Origin: Vibrio rhodolitus
Lineage (GTDB): Bacteria > Pseudomonadota > Gammaproteobacteria > Enterobacterales > Vibrionaceae
Reading direction: 5' to 3'
Length of the DNA: 64,000 nt
NCBI RefSeq assembly: GCF_003350325.1
Contig: NZ_QLYZ01000007.1
Span: forward strand, 1 to 64,000
The number at the start of each line of letters is the position of its first letter. Position 1 is the first letter of the stretch. The notes beneath the pieces are model-generated. The model saw only the letters and a list, made by a program, of their open reading frames with translations, ran no database searches and was not told the origin of the DNA. Made by a program: the position numbers and the translations under genes. Positions 17,323-27,359 of this stretch are shown here, one piece after another.

Positions 17323-20145
17323 CTATTTTAACATAGGTTTAAGGAAGCGGGCGGTATGTGAACCTTCAACTTGCGCCACATCTTCCGGTGTACCTTGCGC
17401 AATGATTTCACCGCCACCTTGTCCACCTTCTGGACCTAAGTCAACAATCCAGTCCGCTGTTTTTATGACATCAAGGTTGTGCTCAATAACTACGACAGTG
17501 TTGCCATGATCTCGAAGGCGATGCAGCACCGTAAGTAGTTGCTGAATATCATGAAAATGCAAACCAGTCGTTGGTTCATCCAAGATGTATAGTGTTTTAC
17601 CTGTATCGCGCTTAGACAGTTCACGTGCCAGTTTGACGCGTTGCGCTTCACCACCAGAAAGGGTGGTAGCAGCTTGACCAAGTCGAATATAAGAAAGCCC
17701 CACATCCATCAAGGTTTGCAGTTTGCGCGCAATCACCGGAACTGGGTCGAAGAATAGTCGTGCATCTTCAACGGTCATTTCTAGCACTTCATCGATAGTT
17801 TTACCTTTGTAGCGTACTTCTAAGGTTTCACGGTTATAGCGTTTACCTTTACATACATCACAAGGCACATAGACATCCGGTAAGAAGTGCATTTCGACTT
17901 TAATTACGCCATCACCTTGGCAAGCTTCACAGCGTCCACCACGAACGTTAAAACTAAAGCGACCTGGCTTGTAACCACGCGAGCGAGCCTCTTGTGTGCC
18001 AGAGAACAGCTCACGGATCGGTGTGAAGATCCCAGTGTAAGTGGCAGGGTTAGAACGCGGCGTTCGACCGATTGGACTCTGGTCAATATCGATCACCTTA
18101 TCAAAGTGCTCAAGTCCTTTGATCTTCTTATAAGGTGCAGGCATTGCTGTCGTCGCACCATTCAGTTGTGTGTGGGCGATCTTAAAGAAGGTATCGTTAA
18201 TTAGGGTTGATTTACCTGAACCTGATACCCCGGTAATACAACTAAATAGCCCAACTGGAACCGTTAAATTGACCTCTTTAAGGTTGTTACCGGTCGCACC
18301 AATGAGTTCCACCACTTTCTTCTTATCAAATGGGGTACGCTGCTGTGGTATTTCAATTTTCTTAACCCCAGAGAGGTATTGGCCTGTGAGTGACTCAGGG
18401 ACTTCGAGGATTTCAGCCATCGTACCTTGTGCAACCACTTGTCCGCCATGAACCCCCGCACCTGGACCAATATCAATCACATGATCGGCGCAGCGAATGG
18501 CATCTTCATCATGTTCGACGACTAACACGGTATTACCTAAGTCGCGCAGGTGGGTTAGGGTTTTTAATAGTCGTTCGTTATCACGTTGGTGCAAGCCAAT
18601 CGATGGTTCATCGAGCACATACATGACACCGACTAAGCCTGCGCCAATTTGGCTTGCTAGGCGAATACGTTGTGCTTCACCACCAGAGAGCGTTTCGGCG
18701 CTACGAGAAAGGTTCAGGTAGTTAAGACCCACGTTAACCAAGAACTCAAGGCGATCGTTGATCTCTTTCATCACTTTCTCTGCGATTTTTGCCCGTTGAC
18801 CTTCTAGTTTTAGGGTCGCGAAGAAGCCTAGCGCGTCGGCAATACTCAGCTCCACAATTTCAGGTAACGTAGTATCACCGATAAACACATTGCGCGCTTC
18901 TAAACGCAGACGGCTGCCATCACAACTCGCACAGCATTTGGTTGAAATGTACTTTGCTAACTCTTCACGCACAGAGTTCGATTCGGTATCGCGGTAGCGG
19001 CGCTCAAGGGTATTTAAAATCCCTTCAAACGGATGGCGTTTAACGCGGATATCACCACGATCATTGATGTAGTTAAACTCAACTTCTGTTCGACCAGAGC
19101 CTTTTAGGATCACATCTTGGATTTTCTTCGGCAGTTTGTTAAACGGCTGATTGAGGTCGAAGTCATAATGCTTTGCCAGTGAGCTAAGCATTTGGAAGTA
19201 GTAGTAGTTCTTTTGATCCCAGCCGCGAATAGCCCCTTGAGCAAGACTGAGTGACTCATCTTGGATGACTCGGTCAGGGTCAAAATATTGTTGTACGCCT
19301 AAGCCATCACAAGTTCCGCATGCCCCCGCAGGATTGTTGAACGAGAATAGGCGAGGTTCGAGTTCTTGCATGCTGTAGCCACAATGTGGACAAGCGAAAT
19401 TGGCGGAAAAGACCGTTTCTTCTCCGTCGCCATCCATTGGCGCGACCATTGCAATACCACCAGAAAGCTCTAGTGTGGTTTCAAACGATTCCGCTAGGCG
19501 TTGTTGCAGATCGGCGCGCACTTTAAAGCGATCGACGACGACTTCAATGGTGTGCTTTTTATGCAGTTCTAATGTCGGAGGATCGGACAGATCACAGGTT
19601 TCCCCATCAATACGGGCGCGAATAAAACCTTGCGCCGCAAGGTTTTCGAGTGTCTTAACGTGTTCGCCCTTACGTTCTTTAACGATAGGAGCCAGTAGCA
19701 TCATTTTTGAGCCTTCTGGCATCTCTAGCACTTTGTCGACCATTTGCGATACGGTTTGTGCTGACAGCGGCACCTTATGCTCTGGACAGCGCGGCTCGCC
19801 AACACGAGCATAGAGCAGACGTAAATAGTCATAAACTTCAGTGATAGTACCTACGGTTGAGCGTGGGTTATGCGAAGTGGACTTTTGCTCGATAGAAATC
19901 GCTGGCGATAGGCCTTCAATGTGGTCGACATCAGGCTTTTCCATCAAGGATAGAAACTGACGCGCATAAGCAGACAGTGATTCAACGTAGCGGCGCTGTC
20001 CTTCGGCATACAGAGTATCAAAAGCCAAAGATGATTTACCGGAGCCGGATAAACCAGTGATAACAATTAACTTATCGCGAGGGATGGTGAGGTTGATGTT
20101 CTTGAGGTTATGGGTGCGGGCTCCGCGTACTTCTATCTTGTCCAT
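17323..20145 (-). CDS. uvrA: Excinuclease ABC subunit A
   Basis: Damage-recognition ATPase of nucleotide excision repair. The 940-residue protein has two ABC ATPase modules: Walker [16 protein letters not shown] near 31-45 and [13 protein letters not shown] near 640-652, and signature [12 protein letters not shown] and [12 protein letters not shown] motifs near 490 and 830. Zinc-finger cysteines are seen in CPHCGYS and CGTCDG, and in CEACQGDG and [10 protein letters not shown]. It stands alone, not divergent from ssb as in E. coli, and I see no clear LexA box (CTG-N10-CAG) in the 125 bases upstream. Confidence 0.98.
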   Translation of the reverse strand: MDKIEVRGARTHNLKNINLTIPRDKLIVITGLSGSGKSSLAFDTLYAEGQRRYVESLSAYARQFLSLMEKPDVDHIEGLSPAISIEQKSTSHNPRSTVGTITEVYDYLRLLYARVGEPRCPEHKVPLSAQTVSQMVDKVLEMPEGSKMMLLAPIVKERKGEHVKTLENLAAQGFIRARIDGETCDLSDPPTLELHKKHTIEVVVDRFKVRADLQQRLAESFETTLELSGGIAMVAPMDGDGEETVFSANFACPHCGYSMQELEPRLFSFNNPAGACGTCDGLGVQQYFDPDRVIQDESLSLAQGAIRGWDQKNYYYFQMLSSLAKHYDFDLNQPFNKLPKKIQDVILKGSGRTEVEFNYINDRGDIRVKRHPFEGILNTLERRYRDTESNSVREELAKYISTKCCASCDGSRLRLEARNVFIGDTTLPEIVELSIADALGFFATLKLEGQRAKIAEKVMKEINDRLEFLVNVGLNYLNLSRSAETLSGGEAQRIRLASQIGAGLVGVMYVLDEPSIGLHQRDNERLLKTLTHLRDLGNTVLVVEHDEDAIRCADHVIDIGPGAGVHGGQVVAQGTMAEILEVPESLTGQYLSGVKKIEIPQQRTPFDKKKVVELIGATGNNLKEVNLTVPVGLFSCITGVSGSGKSTLINDTFFKIAHTQLNGATTAMPAPYKKIKGLEHFDKVIDIDQSPIGRTPRSNPATYTGIFTPIRELFSGTQEARSRGYKPGRFSFNVRGGRCEACQGDGVIKVEMHFLPDVYVPCDVCKGKRYNRETLEVRYKGKTIDEVLEMTVEDARLFFDPVPVIARKLQTLMDVGLSYIRLGQAATTLSGGEAQRVKLARELSKRDTGKTLYILDEPTTGLHFHDIQQLLTVLHRLRDHGNTVVVIEHNLDVIKTADWIVDLGPEGGQGGGEIIAQGTPEDVAQVEGSHTARFLKPMLK

Positions 20146-20222
20146 GGTAATCGCTCTGTATGGGAAGAACTTCTAGTATTACACAGTGCGATAAATGTTC
20201 AAAGAAAATGCTGGATATAAAA

Positions 20223-20251
20223 ACAGTAAAGACGACCTAATGGTCGCCTTT
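20223..20251 (-). terminator. Terminator after galU
   Basis: On the minus strand AAAGGCGACC-ATTA-GGTCGTCTTT forms a ten-pair stem with one G-T pair, followed by ACTGTTTTT. It lies 20 bases past the galU stop. Confidence 0.75.
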
Positions 20252-20270
20252 ACATGATTAGATATGGTTA

Positions 20271-21143
20271 TTAGCTTTGTTTTTCAGTTGAGTGTTTACC
20301 GAGTTCAGCTTTCTTGCTGTCTTTTAGATACAAGTTTTCAAAGCAGTAGTTTGTCGCTTCGATATAACCCTCTACGCTACCACAGTCAAAGCGTTGACCT
20401 TTAAATTTGTACGCAAGTACGCAGCCCGCTTTCGCTTGTTTAAGTAGCGCGTCAGTGATTTGAATTTCACCGCCTTTACCCGGTTCAGTTTGTTCGATTA
20501 ACTCAAAGATATCCGGAGTTAAGATATAACGACCGATGATTGCTAGATTGCTTGGTGCTGTACCCGGTTCAGGTTTCTCAACCATATCGTCGACGCGGTA
20601 GATATCGTCTTTGATCATCTCACCCGAGATCACGCCGTACTTGTGCGTTTCATCTGCAGGGACTTCTTGCACAGCCACAATTGAACAGCGGAATTGTTTA
20701 AACAGTGCCACCATTTGCGCCAGTACGCCTTGTTGCTCATTTACACAAAGGTCATCAGCAAGTACGACAGCAAATGGTTCATCGCCAACTAGTTCACGAC
20801 CTGTCAGAATTGCATGACCTAGACCTTTCATTTCACGCTGACGAATATAGGTAAAGTTGGCTGATTCAATGATGTCACGGATATCAACCAACAGCTCTTC
20901 TTTGTTGGTGCCGTTAATCTGGTGCTCTAGCTCATAGTTTTTATCGAAGTGATCCATGATCGAGTGCTTACCACGACCGGTAACAATACACATACCGTCC
21001 ATACCTGCTTGAATGGCTTCTTCGACACCATATTCAATCAATGGCTTGTTAACTACAGGCATCATCTCCTTTGGCATTGATTTGGTTGCTGGAAGAAAAC
21101 GTGTTCCGTAACCTGCCGCCGGAAATAGGCACTTCTTAATCAT
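20271..21143 (-). CDS. galU: UTP--glucose-1-phosphate uridylyltransferase
   Basis: Makes UDP-glucose for lipopolysaccharide cores, exopolysaccharide and galactose use. The 290-residue protein has the nucleotidyltransferase signature LFPAAGYGTRFLPATKSMPK at residues 6-25, followed by EMMPVVNKPLIEYGVEEA, then AVVLADDLC near 127 and GGEIQITDAL near 226. It stands between uvrA and qstR, each transcribed separately judging by the terminators. Confidence 0.96.
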   Translation of the reverse strand: MIKKCLFPAAGYGTRFLPATKSMPKEMMPVVNKPLIEYGVEEAIQAGMDGMCIVTGRGKHSIMDHFDKNYELEHQINGTNKEELLVDIRDIIESANFTYIRQREMKGLGHAILTGRELVGDEPFAVVLADDLCVNEQQGVLAQMVALFKQFRCSIVAVQEVPADETHKYGVISGEMIKDDIYRVDDMVEKPEPGTAPSNLAIIGRYILTPDIFELIEQTEPGKGGEIQITDALLKQAKAGCVLAYKFKGQRFDCGSVEGYIEATNYCFENLYLKDSKKAELGKHSTEKQS

Positions 21144-21257
21144 GATAAAACCCTTTATCTATCTGACGTAAATTAAACTGGCGATAAGATAGCATGGTTT
21201 AGATGAATAGATAATTAACCGCACCAACAAAAGTAGCTTTAGAGCGCACAATTCACT

Positions 21258-21905
21258 CTAACAGACTAAATGTTGTTTAGCCCAAGAGATAGCCTGCACT
21301 CTATTTTTCACCGAGAGCTTTTTAAAGATCTGATACAGGTGAGATTTAACCGTGAACTCACTGATAAACAGATCTTCGGCAATCTGATTATTCGAGGCGC
21401 CAGTCAGTAAGCTACGCAGTATTTGGATCTCTCTGGTGGTTAGATCAACGGTTGCTGGTGAGGTCTGGCTATCAACTACATGACGATAGTAATGTAGCAG
21501 TTGTGCGGCAACCTTTCTTGGTAGCCAATTTTGACTATTAATTACTTCCCCACAGCCAAAAGCAATCTTGGCGATATCCTCACTTTGATAGAAAAGCGCT
21601 TTTAAGTTTCCAAAGCTGAGCAGCTCGTTGGTGGTTAAACGACGATCAACGTTAATCAACACGGTTTCAAAAATATTGTTTGAAAGTGGTAAGTTGCGAA
21701 TTGCGCTCTGCAGTTGCTGATAGTTGTTGTAATCGATAAGTAGAATTTTATGCTTGTGCTGTTGCATTGCTAACATAAAGTCCTGAGGCTCCATACGAGG
21801 TATCGGTAAGCCAAGACTCTCTTCAATTCGATCTATAATTGGGTAGTGGGCTTCTTTTTCTTCGCAGAGGAAGTAGAGGGTGCGTGCATAGATATTTTTA
21901 GCCAT
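21258..21905 (-). CDS. qstR: LuxR-type regulator of natural competence, QstR-like
   Basis: A 215-residue regulator with an N-terminal receiver-like region lacking a clear phospho-acceptor set, and a C-terminal LuxR/FixJ helix-turn-helix: LTTREIQILRSLLTGASNNQ near 153-172, then IAEDLFISEFTVKSHLYQIF near 173-192. In V. cholerae, QstR is induced through TfoX and the quorum regulator HapR and activates DNA-uptake genes such as comEA and comM. Its position between galU and ssb matches what I recall for that species. A VpsT/CsgD-type c-di-GMP regulator is the main alternative; the W[F/L/M][T/S]R motif of that group is not seen. Confidence 0.82.
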   Translation of the reverse strand: MAKNIYARTLYFLCEEKEAHYPIIDRIEESLGLPIPRMEPQDFMLAMQQHKHKILLIDYNNYQQLQSAIRNLPLSNNIFETVLINVDRRLTTNELLSFGNLKALFYQSEDIAKIAFGCGEVINSQNWLPRKVAAQLLHYYRHVVDSQTSPATVDLTTREIQILRSLLTGASNNQIAEDLFISEFTVKSHLYQIFKKLSVKNRVQAISWAKQHLVC

Positions 21906-22201
21906 AAACTGTTCTCATTGTTAGTGATTTTAAATTTATAAAATTCCTATCAGGTATAGTGTCTGATTTGCTCGCAAAGCGCGATTTGTAATCACAATGA
22001 ATCGATGAGTGTTTAAAAAATGGTGGAGAGTTTTCCTTTATCTCATTGAAATTGCGGCGCAAAAATAGGTGCTAGTATGAGATTCTGGGAGATGTAGCAA
22101 CAAAGTTGATGGTAAGAGTTGCAGGAACTGTTGTTTGATTTGCAAGTGGGGTGTTATCCTTACGCGCTATTAAACACGAATGAATTTAAACGGAGCGAAA
22201 C
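21906..22201. other. Divergent qstR/ssb intergenic region
   Basis: This 296-base gap must carry the qstR promoter and its quorum-sensing input as well as the ssb promoter. I see no hairpin pair with a T-tract, no LexA box, and no small open frame of note. Only the ssb promoter at 22131-22160 is recognisable. Confidence 0.5.
22131..22160 (+). promoter_or_regulatory. Candidate ssb promoter
   Basis: TTGTTT (22131-22136) and TATCCT (22155-22160) are 18 bases apart, with TG one base before the -10, an extended -10 arrangement. The ATG of ssb follows about 40 bases later with GGAGCG as ribosome site. Confidence 0.45.
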
Positions 22202-22735
22202 ATGGCTAGCCGTGGAGTAAACAAAGTTATTTTGGTCGGTAACTTAGGACAAGACCCAGAAGTGCGCTACATGCCTAGCGGCGGCGCTGTTGCAAATATC
22301 ACGGTTGCGACGTCAGAATCATGGCGTGATAAAGCGACTGGTGAGCAACGTGAAAAAACAGAATGGCACCGCGTCTCTCTGTTTGGCAAACTTGCAGAAG
22401 TAGCAGGTGAATACTTACGTAAAGGCTCTCAAGTATATATTGAAGGTCAATTACAAACTCGTAAGTGGCAGAACCAACAAGGTCAAGATCAGTACACGAC
22501 AGAGATCGTAGTGCAAGGCTACAATGGTGTAATGCAAATGCTTGGTGGTCGTCAAGGTGGACAAGGTGCACCTATGGGCGGTCAACAGCAGCAACAGCCA
22601 CAACAAGGTTGGGGACAACCACAACAGCCTGCGATGCATCAGCAACAAGCACCGCAACAGCAACAACATGCGCCTCAACAACAGCCTCAATATAATGAGC
22701 CACCAATGGATTTTGACGACGACATCCCGTTTTAA
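22202..22735 (+). CDS. ssb: Single-stranded DNA-binding protein
   Basis: A 177-residue SSB with an N-terminal OB fold ([20 protein letters not shown], then [21 protein letters not shown]), a glutamine-rich linker from about 118 to 160, and the acidic tip MDFDDDIPF that docks replication and repair partners. The linker is strongly Q-rich, encoded by CAA/CAG runs, so its length may vary between strains. It is monocistronic with its own promoter and terminator. Confidence 0.98.
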   Translation: MASRGVNKVILVGNLGQDPEVRYMPSGGAVANITVATSESWRDKATGEQREKTEWHRVSLFGKLAEVAGEYLRKGSQVYIEGQLQTRKWQNQQGQDQYTTEIVVQGYNGVMQMLGGRQGGQGAPMGGQQQQQPQQGWGQPQQPAMHQQQAPQQQQHAPQQQPQYNEPPMDFDDDIPF

Positions 22736-22749
22736 TCTATTGAAATCCA

Positions 22750-22779
22750 AAAAAAGCCGCGATTATCGCGGCTTTTTTA
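22750..22779 (+). terminator. Terminator after ssb
   Basis: AAAAAAGCCGCGATTATCGCGGCTTTTTT has a perfect GCCGCGA/TCGCGGC stem with a two-base loop core and flanking A and T tracts. Confidence 0.88.
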
Positions 22780-22934
22780 TATAGTGGATTTATATCAAAG
22801 CTAAGTAGTTTGAATTATCTAGCTAGGTATAGCGACCTCTAAGGAAAGAGGTATTCCGTGCTAGAGAATCAGTTCTAGCGTATTATCTGCAGGTTTTTCA
22901 ACCAGCAGGATAAATAGAGAGGGAACTTCAATTT

Positions 22935-24938
22935 ATGAGGTATACGCCTACCTTAAAATTGAGCACGCGTTTAGTGGCTTTTGTCACTATGATAGTGATT
23001 AGCGCGATGTTTATTTTGTTCCTCGGAGGGACATTGTCTTTCCGCAGCTTAGGACAAGAGTACCTAGATCAATCTTTAACAGGCATTGTCGAAGTCGTCG
23101 ACAAGGAAATGGAAGATCCAGATGCCGCCTATTCTATGCAGCGTTGGATGCCTAAAATGCTGCAAGCCTCCAATATTGTTGAGATGGAACTCTCGTCAAA
23201 ATATGGGGTGATCTATCGTTATCGTGATACCTCCTCCAAGGTTGAGCCAGCCTTACTTCACCATGCGATTTACTCATTAGAGCGCAATAGCGGTTACTCC
23301 ATTCGTTTCACAGCGGTGCCTCCGTATGTCGGATACGGCTATTCGATGCAAGCTCTATGGTCTATCACTTTGGCGGTTGCACTAATCATCTTTTGTTTAG
23401 TGCGTGGGTTGAAATGGCTTAAGGAGCAGTTGCAAGGCTCTGAATTGCTAGAAGAACGTGGTCGAATGATCCTCGCAGGTAGGGTCGAAGAGTATGCCAA
23501 AGGGGATGTTGCTGAGTGGCCTTTTACTGCTAGTGAAGCTCTAGACCGTTTAATTGAAGAGTTACAAGATGCTCGTCAAGAACGTAGCCGCTTTGACACT
23601 TTTATTCGTACGCAAACCTTTCTTGATCAACTAACCGGGACCGCAAATCGAGTGCTGTTTGACAGTAAGTTGGAATCGGCGTTGTCCGAGAATGGTGCGC
23701 ATGGTGGGGTATTGCTCCTGCGCATCGACGACTGGGATACAGTCAATGAAGATACTAATAAGCAAACGGCTAACCAGTTTATTATCGATATAGGTGAAGC
23801 GCTGAATCATGTCATTTTGCGCTACCCGGATGTGATCCTTTCCCGTTACTACGAAAGTGATTTTGCTATTTTCGCTCCGCATTTAGGGATTAAAGAAGTC
23901 TCGAATATTGCGACAAACTGCTTAAAGCAACTTGAGAAGCTTGCGCCGCTCGAAGGCTTGGATAAAGACAATTGGTGTCATATTGGGATCAGTATGTTCC
24001 AAGAGGGAGAGCGACAAGGAAAAATCATGGACGAAGCGGAGACCGCTCTAAAAGGGGCTCAACTTCAGCAAATCAATACTTGGAATCGATTCAATAAACT
24101 ATCAGCGCCAGAGGAAGAGCGCGGAAGTGTGCGTTGGCGAACTTTATTTGACCAAGTACTTACGCCAGAAAGTGTTTATGTCTTTTCCCAACCTTGTTTT
24201 CTTGTCGAGCAGCAGCAGCCACAATTTATCCACAATGAGCTTTTTGTCCGGATTCTTGACCCGCAAAAAGGGTTAATCAAAGCGTCACGTTTCAGTGCTG
24301 CAATTGAAGCCGTGGGTTATGAAAGTGTCTTAGATCGTTCAGTTTTTTTAGCTGTCGCCAGATTTTTGAAAGCGTCAAAAAATAGTTTATGTTACTCTAT
24401 TAATCTGCATGTTACCCCGTTTGCTGGCAGAAAGTACTTCCGCTGGTTTAGAGATGAGTTACTTCAACTACCAATAGAAATGCGACGCAGGCTACTGTTT
24501 GAGTTTGCCGAAGCACGTTTGGTTCAGCATCTCGACTATATGCGACCTGTGATCAAGATGTTAAACGGTTTAGGTTGTAAAGTTGTGGTTGGGCAAGCGG
24601 GACGTTCGATTGTTAGTACTTACTATTTGAAAGAGTTATCAATCGATTATCTCAAGTTACATCGCAGTCTAATTAAGCAGATCGATCAACGACATGAAAA
24701 TCAATTGTTTGTTCGCAGCCTTTTAGGGGCATGTGAAGGTTTAAACACGCAAGTGATTGCGGTTGGGGTCGATCAAGAGCAGGAGTTCAATACTCTGGTA
24801 GCGTTAGGCGTGAATGGTGTGCAAGGTCGATATTTTGGCGCGGAAGAACAGATGCTTCCTGAAGCAAAAATTGAGCAGCACCCACAGTCCAAATCGAATA
24901 TCCAAATTGGACGACGTAATCGTTGGCGAAGAAGTTAG
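22935..24938 (+). CDS. csrD: CsrD/MshH, degenerate GGDEF-EAL regulator
   Basis: A 667-residue inner-membrane protein first in the MSHA locus, where V. cholerae calls it MshH. Two membrane segments (about 12-35 and 138-157) bracket a periplasmic region. A HAMP-like linker leads to a GGDEF domain whose active site is degenerate (YESDFAIFAP in place of GGDEF), and an EAL domain that has ELFVRI instead of EAL with other metal ligands missing. E. coli CsrD neither makes nor breaks c-di-GMP but promotes RNase E decay of the Csr small RNAs; the same is inferred here. The six-base gap to mshI suggests co-transcription with at least part of the locus. Confidence 0.9.
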   Translation: MRYTPTLKLSTRLVAFVTMIVISAMFILFLGGTLSFRSLGQEYLDQSLTGIVEVVDKEMEDPDAAYSMQRWMPKMLQASNIVEMELSSKYGVIYRYRDTSSKVEPALLHHAIYSLERNSGYSIRFTAVPPYVGYGYSMQALWSITLAVALIIFCLVRGLKWLKEQLQGSELLEERGRMILAGRVEEYAKGDVAEWPFTASEALDRLIEELQDARQERSRFDTFIRTQTFLDQLTGTANRVLFDSKLESALSENGAHGGVLLLRIDDWDTVNEDTNKQTANQFIIDIGEALNHVILRYPDVILSRYYESDFAIFAPHLGIKEVSNIATNCLKQLEKLAPLEGLDKDNWCHIGISMFQEGERQGKIMDEAETALKGAQLQQINTWNRFNKLSAPEEERGSVRWRTLFDQVLTPESVYVFSQPCFLVEQQQPQFIHNELFVRILDPQKGLIKASRFSAAIEAVGYESVLDRSVFLAVARFLKASKNSLCYSINLHVTPFAGRKYFRWFRDELLQLPIEMRRRLLFEFAEARLVQHLDYMRPVIKMLNGLGCKVVVGQAGRSIVSTYYLKELSIDYLKLHRSLIKQIDQRHENQLFVRSLLGACEGLNTQVIAVGVDQEQEFNTLVALGVNGVQGRYFGAEEQMLPEAKIEQHPQSKSNIQIGRRNRWRRS

Positions 24939-24944
24939 TAGTAG

Positions 24945-26387
24945 ATGAATATTCAATCTTTTTTAGCAAAGTTTGGTTCTAGTAGCAGCGCTGTAAATAG
25001 CTTACGTGTTGTTGTACAACCTAATTCGCTGCATTTCTCGGACTGGAGCGGTGGCGCTTTGCCCAAGCAAGTTCCAATTGCGAATAGTGATTGGCAAACA
25101 ACGTTAGTGCATAGTCTGCAACAGGCGGGGTTGACTGATGTCACGGTAGACGTAGTACTCAATTCCAACTTATACCAAAACTATCAGATTGATAAACCTA
25201 ACGTTCCTCAAGAAGAACTGAGCTTAACGCTGCCGTTTTTACTCAAGGATCTGATCACTGAAAAAGTGACAGATATTATTGCTGATGCAATACCACTGCC
25301 GACCAGCAACAAGCTGCAAGTTTACGTTATTCCTAAGTCATTGGTACTCGGATTAGTCAGTAAATTAGCTGAGATAAAATCGCATCTCGGTTGTGTATTT
25401 GTTGAAGACGATATTTGGGCTCGTGTCGCGCAAGGCAGTGAGCGTTTTGTTCTACTACAACGCAGCTATGGTGCGGGTTATAAAGTTAGTGCGTTTGTTG
25501 ATGACCGCTGTGTTTTTCAGCGTGGGATCCGTGGCGTTACGCCGCCATTAACCGGTGTGGCAACCAGCGGCTTGCAGTTGGATGGTATTGCGCTGGAACT
25601 GCAGCGTTCAATTGACTACCTCTCCTCACAGTTACGTGGTGCGACCCTGCACCATATGAAAGTTTGCTGTGACGATGAAAATAATGGTGAGTTGGCGAAA
25701 GAACTGGATGAGCGTTTAAATGTAAAAGTTTCCGCGTTAAGTGAAACCGATACTGATTCAGGCTCTTTGTTAGCGCAATTTGTGGCTGAAGATATTTTTT
25801 CAGCTATCAACTTGTACCCACAGCATTTAAAGCCAAAGGTTGAGCATTTTACTTTAAATAATGTGGCGATCTTTAGCGTACTTTTGTTTGCGCTGCTTGG
25901 CTCCGCATTTGGTTACTTTGCTTGGCAAAATAGTCAGTACGAGCAGCAATTGCAGGTATATCGCGCACAAGAGAAAGAGTTCAGTCAACAGTTAACTAGC
26001 CTAAGCCAGCGTTTAGGTAAGCATCGTCCTTCGCCAGAGAAAGAGCATGCTGTGGCGCGCCTTAAAGAAGAGATTAAGTCAAAGCAAGACTCGTTAGCTG
26101 CGGTCGCGAAATATGATTCAGAGCAGCAGGCTGGCTACTCTGGTGTTATGCAATCTCTAGCCAAGCTTGGGCGTAACGATATCTCATTAAGTTCGATTCA
26201 AATGGATGCGGATAATCTTGATATCAAGGGATTAGCGCGGACACCACAAGCGATTCCAAATTGGGTGAATCAGTTTAAAAGCGAAATTAACTTGGTTGGT
26301 CGTTCATTTGGCAAACTTAAAATTGCGCGCAATGAACAAAATATCCTGACTTTTGAGCTGAGAACCAAAGAAGAAGAGAAAGAGTGA
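24945..26387 (+). CDS. mshI: MSHA biogenesis protein MshI
   Basis: A 480-residue protein with an N-terminal actin-like region resembling PilM or the cytoplasmic part of GspL, a single membrane segment near residues 305-325 (NNVAIFSVLLFALLGSAFGY), and a periplasmic coiled-coil and ferredoxin-like part resembling PilN. It would join the cytoplasmic ATPase to the inner-membrane alignment complex. Its stop overlaps the mshJ start by one base (TGATG). Confidence 0.9.
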   Translation: MNIQSFLAKFGSSSSAVNSLRVVVQPNSLHFSDWSGGALPKQVPIANSDWQTTLVHSLQQAGLTDVTVDVVLNSNLYQNYQIDKPNVPQEELSLTLPFLLKDLITEKVTDIIADAIPLPTSNKLQVYVIPKSLVLGLVSKLAEIKSHLGCVFVEDDIWARVAQGSERFVLLQRSYGAGYKVSAFVDDRCVFQRGIRGVTPPLTGVATSGLQLDGIALELQRSIDYLSSQLRGATLHHMKVCCDDENNGELAKELDERLNVKVSALSETDTDSGSLLAQFVAEDIFSAINLYPQHLKPKVEHFTLNNVAIFSVLLFALLGSAFGYFAWQNSQYEQQLQVYRAQEKEFSQQLTSLSQRLGKHRPSPEKEHAVARLKEEIKSKQDSLAAVAKYDSEQQAGYSGVMQSLAKLGRNDISLSSIQMDADNLDIKGLARTPQAIPNWVNQFKSEINLVGRSFGKLKIARNEQNILTFELRTKEEEKE

Positions 26388-27037
26388 TGAAAGCACATTG
26401 GCAGAAATTGGCGGAGAAGTTTTCCAATTTAAGTGCACGAGAAAAGTGGTTAATGACTCTGTGTGCTTTAGTGTTAATCGGGCTGGGGATGTTTACTCTA
26501 TTGATTGAGCCCGCTCTTAAGGTCAATCAAAGCTTAAAACAGCAAATTGCGGTTAGCCAGCAGAATAGCACGCGTCTAGAAAATGAAATTTTAGCGATCA
26601 CCGCAAAACTTAAAAAAGATCCAGATCAATCGATCAATATAGAGTACAAAAGATTATTAAAAGAGAGCCAAGTGCTGTCGGAAAAACTGTCGAAAGTGAT
26701 TGATAACCTGATCTCGCCTAGTCAAATGGCAAAGCTGCTAGAAGATGTGTTAGCGGGCAGTAAAGGTTTGCATCTCGTCTCTTTAGAATCATTAACCGCA
26801 GAGCCGATTGTGAGTGGGCATGAGGCAGAGAGCTATGCCGGTTACTATTTGCATCCGGTAAGACTTGAGCTAACTGGTAACTATTTTGCCGTATTGCGCT
26901 ACTTGGAAACGTTAGAGTCGTTACCCGTGAACTATTACTGGCGCAGCTTTAATTATCAAGTCGATGACTACCCTCGCGCTCGTTTAATACTTGAAGTGTA
27001 TACCTTAGGTACCAGACAGGAGTTTATTAGTGGTTAA
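26387..27037 (+). CDS. mshJ: MSHA biogenesis protein MshJ
   Basis: A 216-residue bitopic protein with an N-terminal membrane helix (KWLMTLCALVLIGLGMFTLL, about 20-39), a coiled-coil (about 45-105), and a periplasmic ferredoxin-like domain. The layout is that of PilO or GspM, an alignment-complex partner of MshI. The ATG at 26387 overlaps the mshI stop and is preferred to a GTG one codon earlier. Confidence 0.9.
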   Translation: MKAHWQKLAEKFSNLSAREKWLMTLCALVLIGLGMFTLLIEPALKVNQSLKQQIAVSQQNSTRLENEILAITAKLKKDPDQSINIEYKRLLKESQVLSEKLSKVIDNLISPSQMAKLLEDVLAGSKGLHLVSLESLTAEPIVSGHEAESYAGYYLHPVRLELTGNYFAVLRYLETLESLPVNYYWRSFNYQVDDYPRARLILEVYTLGTRQEFISG

Positions 27038-27344
27038 GAATAGTCTGTTATTTTTGCTCGCTATCTCTTCAAGTGCAGTTGCTTCTCAAGATCCAACTGC
27101 ACCACTTAGTTGGCAACAAGCACCGAAAGTAAACAAAGTTGTGCGTCATAAAGTGCCAGATTTACAAAGTATCGTTTGTGGTGGTGAGAGAGACTGTTAC
27201 GCGATATTAAATGGTCAGACACTGGAAGCGGGCGGTAATGTCGCCGGCTTTAAAGTGCAACAAATTAATGCGGATTACGTTACGGTAACTCGCGGTAGTA
27301 AACAGTGGAAGCTGGAATTATTCCCCCTAGAAATAAAACAATAA
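27030..27344 (+). CDS. mshK: MSHA biogenesis protein MshK
   Basis: A 104-residue exported protein starting with GTG at 27030, with AGGAG upstream, and overlapping mshJ by eight bases. A short signal peptide (NSLLFLLAISSSAVAS) is followed by a DPTAPLSW motif and a small beta domain with two cysteines (CGGERDC). This resembles the PilP or GspC homology region that links the inner-membrane complex to the secretin. Confidence 0.85.
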   Translation: MVKNSLLFLLAISSSAVASQDPTAPLSWQQAPKVNKVVRHKVPDLQSIVCGGERDCYAILNGQTLEAGGNVAGFKVQQINADYVTVTRGSKQWKLELFPLEIKQ

Positions 27345-27359
27345 GGTTATTGGAATTGT

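Noticed and set aside
19400..19813. A 137-codon plus-strand frame inside uvrA
   Set aside because: Serine/arginine-rich shadow translation opposite conserved uvrA codons; no start signals.
20146..20200. A possible SOS box before uvrA (CTGTGT... and ...ACAGAG motifs)
   Set aside because: The CTG and CAG halves are about 29 bases apart instead of the 16-base LexA palindrome, so it is not a LexA site.
22465..22784. Two plus-strand frames overlapping the ssb linker
   Set aside because: They are alternate-frame readings of the glutamine-codon repeats (poly-Thr/Ala or Ser/Asn), a usual artefact of CAA/CAG runs.
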